This document shows positions 28,017-37,989 of a stretch of DNA of 64,000 nt, piece by piece; within the stretch, counting starts at the first letter, position 1; every line of letters begins with the position of its first letter. Both the position numbers and the translations under genes were made by a program. Below the pieces are notes generated by a model that worked only from the letters and a program-made list of their open reading frames with translations, ran no database searches and was not told where the DNA came from. Source of the DNA: Rotaria sordida (taxonomy: Eukaryota > Rotifera > Eurotatoria > Philodinida > Philodinidae); NCBI GenBank assembly GCA_905250125.1, contig CAJNOL010000981.1, forward strand, positions 23,713-87,712. Reading direction: 5' to 3'.

Positions 28017-31000
28017 TATAGAGAATATGTCAGAGATTTATCTGGCTGATATAAAAGATTCAAATTCAATTATTAATATAACTAATATAATAACATCTGA
28101 TGTTGAATTTATAACATTAACATACAAAATTGGTTGGGGATTTATTTTTATGTGTCTTTGTTTATTAACAATAACTGGTAATCTTCTTGTACTTGTTACA
28201 TTTCGTCGTATACGAACAGTGAGTATTAGAATATTCAATATCATAAGTATATAAATATGAAATATTTGAATGATTAATTTAATTTGTTATTATTTTTCTT
28301 TTTATGACTATTGTTATTAAAAAAAATAATAATAAATACATATTCTAATAGCATTAGAATATTTCTATGAAAAAGAAATAATCAAAATAGATTTCAGTAA
28401 TTGAAATAGGATATTAATAATAATCTATAAGTTATAAAATATTGATAATGATAATCAATAGACCACATAGTTATATATTAGTTTCTGAATTATGTTATAG
28501 ATAAGAATACTAATAATAAAATAAATCAGCTGAAATACCACCAACGGAAACACTATTGTTTTCTATTTATATATATTCATTATTATTTGAATCTATTGTA
28601 GAAGATATTTTTTTTTAAAGCATAAGAGAAAAATTTTAAAAATTCTTTTACATAAACATATATTTGTTATAAATGGTGAATATTTCATATCTATTTATAA
28701 CTTTATTTAGGTGGGTAATCTATTCATTTTGAGTCTTGCTACTGCTGATCTAATTGTTGGCTGCTTTGTCATGCCTATTGCTGGAATATATGCTATTATG
28801 GAAAAGTGGAATATGGGTATGTTATCTTCTTTTCTTCTTCTCTTTTTTTTTTTGCTTAATACAATTTGAAACCATTCCTATATTTTACACGTTATGTCTC
28901 TAATTAAATAAAACAGACAATTTGTAATTATAATAGATAGAATTCACAAGGTACGAAATTCTGGATAAAAGCTTATTGTAGGATTGTATGCCAAAGTGTA
29001 CTTATCAATGTCATGACGTCTACAAAGTAAAACAAATGTTATGCATATTGTTAAAATCAATAAATCCTAAACAAAACACATTTTTGTTTTCGAACAAATG
29101 ATATATTTTAGTTTAAATTCGTTCTTTGAACTTAAGGAATGAACGCAGTACAGAATCATAATAAGAAATAAGATCAAATAAACTATTGTATATGTCGTAT
29201 CGAAGTTACACCGGTCGACGAAGTTATAACTTCGTCGGTCGATATTGACGAAGTTACAACTTCGTCGTATAAACGTGACGAAGTTATAACTTCGACGCTC
29301 ATAGTTATCGAAGTTACAACTTCGACAGAGAAACTTGTCGAAGTTATTTTTAATTCACTTATCAATAAATAATTTATTAAACTGAGCACTTTACTGTTGA
29401 ATACATGATCAAAAAATAAAATTTTTACTAATAAATGTTCATTTATTCCACAATATTATAAAAAAAATGAATATTTATTAATAAAAATTTTATTTTTTAA
29501 TCATATATTCAACAGTAAAATACTTAGTTTAATAAATTACTTATTGATAAGTGAATTAAAAATAACTTCGATAACTGTGAGCGTCGAAGTTATAACTTCG
29601 TCGCGTTTATACGACGAAGTTGTAACTTCGTCGACCGGTGTAACTTCGATACGACATATATATTGTTCGTTAGACAAAAATCATCTCGAAAGAAGTATGT
29701 TTTAATTTTCAAAGAAAAAAAAATTAATTAAATATCTAAAACATACCAATTCGAGTAAGGTCAAATATTCTACATAAATTATAAATAATAATAATAATAA
29801 TTTTTATTATAATGTTTTTTTTCTCTTCATTTAGGTCTTGTTCTATGTCAGATTTGGCTTTCAGTCGATTTTACTGCATCAACAGCATCAATATTTAATT
29901 TACTCACATTAAGTTTAGATCGTTATTGGTCAATAACATCTCCACTTCAATATCTTGGTAAACGAACACGACCTCGAGCTTTATTATTAATTGGTTTTGC
30001 TTGGGGTTTATCACTTCTATGGGTTATACCTATATTTGGTTGGCAGCATTTTTTTAATAATGGTACAAGTGGTATTCCTGTAAGTATTAAATTATATATA
30101 AAATGTATTTCAAAAAAACAAAAAAATTCTCATCTTAAATTTAGCCAACTAAATGTGAACCAGAATATACACATTCAAAAATATTTAAAGTATCAACAGC
30201 TATAATTAATTTTTATTTACCACTTCTTGTATTAATATCATTAAATGCTCGTATTTATTATGAAATTAAACGACGTTATAAAAGTGTTCTTTTACAAAGA
30301 CATTCAAATCAATTAAATGAATCATCAAGTAATCATAAATTTAATTCATTAACAAAATATACTCGTTCACCAATAACAATGACAATATGTGATAGTGATA
30401 AACAATTATGTTCAACACCAATAAATTTAAATGAAAATGATTGTTTAATTACATCAAAACGTTCAATAATTAAAAATGATAATAATTCAACATTACGTAT
30501 TAATTTTAAAGAGAAAAAAAATCGATCTATTATATCAAATCAAATTCCTATTATTCGACGATCATCTTTAAAACGTGCATATTCATTTGTTGAAACAAAA
30601 CCTTATACACAGGTAAACAAAAAAAAACAGACAATTAAAAGCCATAGAAAAAAAAATTCTCTTCTTTTTATCTAGGATCAATATACATGGTGTACTAATC
30701 ATCTTGAACATTCCAGTTCATTATTAAAACCAACATCAACATTAAAATTACGTCCATATCATACAGTTTCAAAACATCGTCTTAATGTTGATGAACGTTG
30801 TTTTAAACATAGACATGATTATCATCCATGTCGACTTTATTCTAATGAACAATTTGGTATTATACATAAACATCATAATGATTCGTGTAATTATCATACA
30901 ATACAATGTCGTCCATCATCTCGTAATATAACAAATCGAACAACATGTACATGTCGACGTTGTTCATTATCAGATACAATAAGAGCATCAACAACAATGA

Positions 31001-31512
31001 ATATATTTAATTTATGTCATTGTTGTTCAACAGCTACATCTGCTATAACTATTCATTCAAATGTAGAACCTTTTCATACTACAACAAAATTATCATCTTC
31101 ATCATTATCATCATCAGCAAGTCGAAAACAGAATGCAATGTCGTCTTATAATTTACAAAGAAATAGTATATCATCAAATATATTATTTCATTCAAATTCT
31201 AAAATTCATCGTCAAACATCAAATAAAATTAAACAATCAACTATATGGAATCAACAAGAAAAAGCATTTCGACAATTATTTGCTATTGTATTTGGTTTCA
31301 CATGTTGTTTTCTACCATATTTTATTATCTATATGGTTGTTGCTTATTGTGGTTCATGTGTATCAGAACGTATTGTTACAGCAACAATATGGTTTGGTTA
31401 TGTTAATTCAACAATAAATCCATTTTTATATGCTTTATCAAATAAACATTTTCGACGAACATTTAATCGTATTTTAAAACGAGATTATCGACGACAATCA
31501 TATTATAATTAA
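28003..31512 (+). CDS. Histamine H1 receptor-like class A GPCR
   Basis: Five exons (28003-28218, 28711-28816, 29835-30079, 30145-30612, 30676-31512) join in phase to about 623 residues. TM2 has SLATADLIVG. TM3 has CQIWLSVDFTASTASIF with the amine-binding aspartate, then DRYWS. TM4 reads WVIPIFGWQHF, close to vertebrate H1. TM5 reads FKVSTAIINFYLP, keeping the lysine, threonine and asparagine that H1 uses. TM6 is CFLPYF, with Phe where most class A receptors have the toggle Trp. TM7 is WFGYVNSTINPFLYAL. The third intracellular loop is very long (over 300 residues, rich in His, Ser and Asn), as in H1 receptors. Coupling to Gq is the family expectation, not seen here. The start is uncertain: ATG 28003 or 28027. 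One intron holds the palindromic foldback at 29189-29660. Confidence 0.88.
29189..29660. repeat. Foldback element built from 30-bp-phased palindromes, inside a GPCR intron
   Basis: The outer ends TATATGTCGTATCGAAG and CTTCGATACGACATATA are inverse copies. The left arm carries 16-bp palindromes CGAAGTTATAACTTCG or CGAAGTTACAACTTCG starting at 29219, 29249, 29279 and 29309, plus a half unit at 29339. The spacing is exactly 30 bp. The right arm has matching units at 29585 and 29615 and a half unit near 29572. The rest of both arms (around 29346-29430 and 29480-29570) is near-perfect inverse sequence. Confidence 0.85.
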
Positions 31513-31617
31513 ATATAAAATAAATCAAAAACTCAAATGTTAAAGATTCCTTTGTTTTGTTTTTTTGTTTAATAATATATTAAATCGATAAACAAAATTG
31601 ATTATAAAGAGATAATA

Positions 31618-32307
31618 CAGTACTGAACAAAAATATAAGAACAACATATTTCTTTATTATTTTTTTCTATAATAACAAGTATCTAACTCAAATCCAAATA
31701 GTGATTCAGATAGTCAATAAAGAGCTCCATCAAATTCATTCTATACCAAAATTTTATAAATGATTTAAGGAAGCAAGGTTTCTAGAAAACCAAAGTCCAT
31801 ATTTTTCAAGTTTCAGAAGACCTCACAATAATTCGTTTCTAACAGTACCATCTTAAAGAGCACAAAACTGTGAACAAAATGAAGGGTCGCTGTGTTTTCT
31901 ACGATCTTTCCTTCATAAGTTATAAGCATCACAAAAGTCGAAAAAAACCGATTTTTAGTGATTTCTTGATAAATTTCACTTTTCTTTTGATTTTTGTGAT
32001 GCTTATAACTTTTGAAGGAAAGATCGTAGAAAACGCGGCGACCCTTCATTTTGTTCACAATTTTGTACTCTTTAAGATGGTACTGTTAGAAATGAATTAT
32101 TGTGAAGTCTTCTGAAACTTGAAAAAGATGTGTTTTGGTTTTCTAGAAACTTTGCTCTCTTAAATCATCCATGAAGTTTTCGTAAAGGATGCATTTGATA
32201 GAGCTCTTTAATGGCTATTTGAATCACTATTTGGATTTGAGTTAGATGCTTGTTATTATAGAAAAAAATAAAGAAATATGTTGTTCTTATATTTTTGTCC
32301 AGTACTG
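31618..32307. repeat. Tc1/mariner-type foldback MITE with TA target duplication
   Basis: The ends CAGTACTGAACAAAAATATA and TATATTTTTGTCCAGTACTG are inverse, with TA on both flanks (31616-31617 and 32308-32309). The inverse pairing runs through nearly the whole 690 bp, with a short centre near 31950-31985. The terminal sequence resembles Tc1/mariner ends. There is no transposase. It lies between the convergent GPCR and MAIP1-like genes. Confidence 0.88.
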
Positions 32308-32697
32308 TATATAGTTATTTTTTGTTAAGACATTATTATTTGTTAAATAGGATTGTTCCTTAGATTATAAATTATGAGTTCATTATCTATCAAAAAATTA
32401 AGTCATTGAAAATCTTATTAAATAAAATCAATAGAAATTATTGTACTTATATAAAATGCATTTTCACATGATAATAAATCTATTCATTCAATATATAGAC
32501 AAATAAACACAAACGGATGTTTAATCAAATAAAAAAATAAATGCAATGTTTTCCTACAATGAACATTTAATTCGTTCCACAAAGTGCATGTACATAATGA
32601 AAGTAACATCAAGAAAAAACATTTTCTATTTCAGATAAACAATGTAAATATTTATTTTTCTAATTTTTGTTTTGTATTGTTGAAAACAAAACAAAGT

Positions 32698-33569
32698 TTA
32701 ATTTTGTTGAAAATATTCATTTGGTAACCAATGATTAAGTCCAGTAATAATCCAACTATTATCTTGAGCATTTTCACTCATATTACGTGAAAATTTATAA
32801 TTACAAACAATAATATTATCACGCATTGTTTTAATTGTTGATATCCAATTTGAAAAAGTACTACCAGAACCTTCAAGCATTTCATCTCGATATGATTCAG
32901 GATTTTTCAGAATATGAAAAATCATTATGATTTCAACCATACGTGTATCTAGAAATTTATTGAATTTTATTAAAAAAAGAAAAAGAATTTAATTTTTGTT
33001 TTTTTTTACTTGTTTGTTCATCCATTATAAGACCAATTAGATATGGATAAGAAAAAATAATTTCTCCTTCTTCAACAGGAATTTGTTGTTTTTGTTGAGA
33101 TGATAAATGTTCATAATTTTGTTTGACTTCATTAATAACCTAGATTAGATTTCTGTTTTCTTTTTGTTTTAATGATTAATAAAATGTTTTTCTATTTTTT
33201 TATTTTTGTTTTCAATTTTTCTACCTCTCGTGTAACAAATCCAGGAAGATCATCAAATTGACCATTACCAATTAAATTTGAAACAACAGTTAATGCTTGT
33301 CGAGCACCATCACAAAATGGTTTTATAGCAAATGTTGAATCAAAATGTCCATTAATAATAATTCGAGAAAAGAAATTTTTTATGATGAGAAATATATTTG
33401 GATAAGCAATACGTGGAAGATCCATAAGCATTAATGGACGATAATGTTGATGATGATCAGATGAAATAGAACGAATATAAACTAATGGACAACGTTTAAA
33501 TGAAGAAGATTTACGAAGAGACATCATGAGAAATGATCGACTTAAAATCGAAGCCATTCGGATTTTCAA
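32698..33569 (-). CDS. MAIP1: MAIP1-like mitochondrial protein (m-AAA protease-interacting)
   Basis: Three exons on the minus strand (33225-33569, 33010-33139, 32698-32948) join in phase to about 241 residues. The central block (FDSTFAIKPFCDGARQAL, NLIGNGQFDDLPGFVTREV) aligns with human MAIP1 (C2orf47) in order and spacing. The later parts (GEIIFSYPYLIGLIMDE; the C-terminal NYKFSRNMSENAQDNSWII) also fit. The N-terminus is basic and Ser/Arg-rich (MASILSRSFLMMSLRKSSS), as expected of a mitochondrial presequence. In mammals MAIP1 binds the matrix AAA protease and helps sort EMRE; that role is assumed here from homology. The first ATG of the open frame is at 33569, and a second in-frame ATG is at 33557. 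The gene converges on the GPCR gene with a MITE between them. Confidence 0.82.
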
Positions 33570-34474
33570 GACAATTTTTGTTTAAAATGATAAATTGTAA
33601 AAATAAATAGATTGACAAGATTTAGGTCGAATCCAATCGAAAATTCTGTCATGAACCTTCGTCAACAGATGGCGTACTCTGATAAGAGTAATTTCTCGTA
33701 TTTTTACAATAAGAAATGTACAAAAGATGACCTTAACCCCTATAGAGCTCAATTTGACAATGTATTATTCATACAGATGATTAAAAAAAAATGCATACAT
33801 CTTTGGACTCTGAAGCTTCTGTTAACTATGTTTTATGTAACATAGAGGTGTTTTAAGTTACTATACATACTCTCAAAAAATTCAACTGTGTAGATCTTTG
33901 TTTTGTCGGACTATTATTAAAAAAAAGACGGCTGGTAAGATCACACGAAAGAGGACATTTTGCCGGCGACATCTCACGTTGAAACCACAATTACCTGATA
34001 TACACACTTTCGATGATGATCTTATTTACTCATCTAATCATTTATATGCAGCATTCATTTTCTGAAATCAAAACTTATCGATCTGTTATTCAATACTCAC
34101 AAGGAATATATTCGCAACATTTCCCTTGATTACATCAAATTGACAGAGACTCAAAATGCAATAGAAACGTTGTTCCATCCTTTGAAATTAAGCTCAATCA
34201 AAAGACGCTGATTTGTAAGAATACTAACTGCCCACATTATTAATACAACGTTGATCGAGAACGAGAAGCAAACAATGTTTTTTCGGTTTTGAATCAAATC
34301 AGAAGAAAACAAAAAATCAAAAGACAACGTGGTTGAACAAACACCATAATTGAAACTCCTACATAGTATCGTTCCAAAACAAGCATGGATGTGAGCGCAG
34401 AGGAGCCACACCCACATTCTCATATCCAGTATTAGAAATATCAGTTTTGAAGTCGTCGATGTTATCAAAAAGAA
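33570..34474. other. Intergenic stretch between MAIP1-like and LRR genes
   Basis: About 0.9 kb between the head of the MAIP1-like gene and the stop codon of the LRR gene. It has short open frames only, and I found nothing I can assign. Confidence 0.4.
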
Positions 34475-37400
34475 TTAAAACATCATCCGATTTTGTTTTC
34501 GAATATTGCCAAGAACTTCTGCTTCTTCATCATCGATTTGATTCTGACGGAGGACTAGTCTTGTGAATATCTGTTTTGAACAGGCAGTGAATGATAGATA
34601 GAGAAGGTGAGAATATTACTTTGTTTTGTTTGAGAACTTTGACAAGATGTTGTGTTTCTTCATCATCGATTCGATTCCAACTGAGGTCCAATGTTATTAG
34701 TGTCTGTTTTGAACAGGCAAGGAATGATAGATAGAGAAGGTGTGGATATTACTTTGTTTTGTTCAAGAGCTTTGGCAAGATGTTGTGCTCCTTCATTACC
34801 AATTTGATTGCAACGGAGGACCAGTCTTATTAGCGTCTGTTTTGAGGAGACAGAGAATGATGGATAGAGAAGGTGAGAATATTACTTTGTTTTGTTCGAG
34901 AGCTCTGGCAAGATGTTGTGCTCCTTCATCACCAATTTGATTGTAACGAAGATTTAGTGTGGTTAGTGTCTGCTTTGAACAGGCAGAAAGTGTTAGATAG
35001 AGAAGATGAGGATATTACTTGGTTTTGTTCAAGAGCTTTGGCAAGATATTGTGCACCTTCATCATTGATTTGATTGTAATAGAGGCTCAGTGTGGTTAGT
35101 GTCTATTTTGAACAATCGAAGAATGATAGATAGAGAAGGTGAAGATATTACTTTGTTTTGTTCGAGAGCTTTGCCAAGTTGTTGTGCTCCTTCATTACCG
35201 ATTCGATTGCAATAGAGGCTCAGTCTGGTTAGTGTCTGTTTTATACAGATAGGGAATGCTACGTAGAAAAGGTAAGTATATTACTTTGTTTCGTTCAAGA
35301 GCTTTGGCAAGATGTTGTGCTCCTTCATCACCGATTTGATTCCAAGTGAGGTTCAGTGCTGTTAATGTCTATTTTGAACAGCCAGGAAATGATAGATAAA
35401 GAAGAGAGCGATATTACTTTGTTTTGTTCGAGAGCTCTACCAAGATGTTGTCCTCCTTGATGACCAATCTGATTGCAAGAGAGATTCAGTGTGGTTAGTG
35501 TCTGTTTTAAACGAGCAGGGAATGATAGATAGAGAAGATCATGATATTACTCTGTTTTGTTCGAGAGCTCTACCAAGATGTTGTGCTCCTTGATCACCGA
35601 TTTGATTTTTAGTGAGGTCTAGTGTGGCCAGTGTCTGTTTTGAACAAGCAGGGAATGATAGATAGAGAAGGTCAGGATATTACTTCGTTTTGTTCGAGAG
35701 CTCTACTAAGATGTTGTGCTCCTTCATGACCGATTTGATTCCAATTGAGGTTCAGTGTTGCCAATGTCTATTTTGAATAGGCAGGAAATGATAAATAAAG
35801 AAGATAGGAATATTACTCTGTTTTGTTCAAGAGCTTTGCCAAGATGTTGTGCTCCTTTGTCACCGATTTGATTCGCACTTAGATCAAGTGTGGTTAGTGT
35901 CTATTTTGAACAGGCAGGGAATGATACATAAAGAAGATAAGGCTATTACTTTGTTTTGTTTGAGAGCTTTGGCAAGATGTTGCGTTTCTTCATTACTGAT
36001 TTCACTGTGATAAAGATACAGTGTGGTTAGTGTCTGTTTTGAACAGGTAGTGAATGATAGACAGAAAAAATGTAAATATTACTTTGTTTTGTTTGAGAGC
36101 TTTGCCAAGATGTTGTGTTCCTTTATCACCGATTTGATTGTTCGAGAGATTCAATGTAATTAGTGTCTGTTTCGAACAGACACACAATGATGGATAGAGA
36201 AGTTAAGAATATTACTTTGTTTTGTTTGAGAGCTTTACCAAGCTGTTGTGCTCCTGGAGCACTTATTTGATTGTCACAAAGATCCAGTGTGGTTAGTGTC
36301 TGGTTTGAATAGGCAGTTAATGTTACACAAAGAAGGTAAGGATATTACTTTGTTTTGTTTGAGAGCTTTGCGAAGATGTTTTGCTCCTTTATCACCGATT
36401 TGATTATTCGAAAGGTTCAATGTAATTAGTGTCTGTTTCGAATAGACAGACAATGATAGATAGAGAAGCTAAGAATATTACCTTGTTTTGTTTGAGAGCT
36501 TTGCCAAGATGTTGTGTTCCTTGAACACTGATTTGATTGTCACGAAGATCCAGTGTAGTTAGTGTCTGGTTTAAACAGGCAGTTAATGTTACATAGAGAA
36601 GGTAAGAATATTACTTCATTTTGTTCGAGAGCTTTGCCAAGATGTTGTGCTCCTTCATCACCGATTCGACTGTAAGAAAGGTCTAATGTGGTTAGTGTCT
36701 GTTTTGAACAAATGGTGAATGATAGGTAGAGAAGCTAAGAATATTACTTTGTTTTGTTCGAGAGCTTTGCCGAGGTGTTGTGCTTCTTCATCACTAATTT
36801 GATTGTCATGGAGATCTAGTGTTGTTAGTGTCTATGTGTGAGAATAGAAAGGTTAAAATGATGGAAGGCTCCACAACGTGGTATCGTAATGCGACTTATG
36901 GTCGGTGGTATAGGTTTGTTTGAGAAATCTTTGATTTAGTGCAACCACACAGGGATGTTTCTTTTTGAGCAAACAAAGACGATAAAATGCCGTAAGTGTA
37001 TACATTGTTTGTAGTGCATATTGGCTGTCTCAAAATTGTTGTCGGATCGAGGATGAGGTTGTGGGAGCTCTCGCAAGAATGGGGAAGTCCAGTATCGACT
37101 GAAAAAATCCGGAATAATAGGCTCTAATACTCGTCAATCTTTGTTATAAAAAAAAGGAAAATTTATCATATATGGAAAGATGTGCTGATGATTTCACGCT
37201 CACTGAAGACTTTGACTCCTACGTTTGTTTTTTTAAAGGTTGTTAGAGTTGCATGTGCTATTTTAGTTGATGTACAATGAAAAGTAACTGCTCATATAGC
37301 GCTCTTTTTAAGTAATGTGATAGTGTTGCTGAGATATTGTTCTTGGAAAGAATCGATCTTAGTAATGTTTCCATTACTGCGATTTTAATGATAGTCTTTG

Positions 37401-37989
37401 GAATGTAGCTGTGAGGTATGATTGACTTAGGATTATTCAAGTTAGCGCCATTTCAACGAATGGCACTCCTTTTCATGATTGTTGGATTATTACTAGTAGT
37501 GTATTTTAGCTAACTTGAACTATTGTCAGTAGTTAGTCTCAATTTTCGAGTGGAACTTAAAGCATAAGTAGTTTTCAATAAATCGTGTAATTGATGCAAT
37601 CTTTCAATGGGTGCTTACTCAAGGAAAATGTTCTAGTGAGACAGTATATAGATTGATAATCTAGATAAATGAATCAGGTATTGAAGATGATGAAAGTCAA
37701 ATTTTCAGATATAATAGTATTTTACCTGATATCGATAGTAGCTGTCGACAATTGCATTCATACGCGCACAGATGTTTTGCGTGGAGCATAAAATATCGAA
37801 ATCATCAAGTTGATCAAGAATTCGGTAGACTATTTCGATCGGTAATGTAAGAAGAGTAAAAATAGTTTTGGTCGACATGGATGAAAATTTTGAAGACACT
37901 TCTTTTGTTGAAATGTGTGTCTTAGGGATTTTTTTCGTTGACGTAAGTTTATAATAGGTATATGTCGTATCTATCTCGTGCTTTTGCAA
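34475..37989 (-). CDS. F-box-like and leucine-rich-repeat protein (RNH1/NLRC3-type LRRs)
   Basis: The 3' part is very clear. The last exon 34475-34570 (stop TAA) is preceded by 17 exons of exactly 84 nt, whose low ends run from 34620 to 36748 in steps of 133. Each encodes one 28-residue ribonuclease-inhibitor-type LRR, for example TLITLNLSNNQIGDKG followed by TQHLGKALKQNK. Introns are 49 nt and all phase 0. At the 5' side the exon 37726-37989 encodes an F-box-like segment (LLTLPIEIVYRILDQLDDFD) ending YYRYQ before a GTAAAA donor. Its start is 37989 or, perhaps better, the internal ATG at 37878. The connecting region 36832-37725 was not resolved: open frames exist but I could not join them in phase. 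So these may be one gene, a gene with a decayed middle, or two neighbours. F-box proteins are usually substrate adaptors of ubiquitin ligases; that role is not shown here. Confidence 0.7.
34571..36831 (-). repeat. Exact 133-bp tandem array, 17 units (49-nt intron + 84-nt exon)
   Basis: Seventeen consecutive units of exactly 133 bp total 2261 bp. Each has one 84-nt LRR exon and one 49-nt intron, and I saw no length change in any unit. Units differ by substitutions in both exon and intron. The array ends where the terminal exon (34475-34570) begins. This is a segmental tandem expansion of an exon with its intron. Confidence 0.93.

Noticed and set aside
29219..29264. Similarity of the palindromic unit to loxP arms
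   Set aside because: The shared part is short (ATAACTTCG) and the spacer and outer arm do not match; no recombinase gene is present.
29183..29389. Minus-strand frame with a 10-residue repeat (VEVITSS-like)
   Set aside because: The protein repeat is just the 30-bp palindromic DNA unit read through; it lies inside a foldback in an intron.
31813..32115. Two 81-codon frames on opposite strands with almost the same protein
   Set aside because: They are the two arms of the foldback MITE read from each side.
34740..35073. Plus-strand frames resembling each other (LLCFV..ELWQDVVLLH)
   Set aside because: They are antisense shadows of consecutive 133-bp LRR units.
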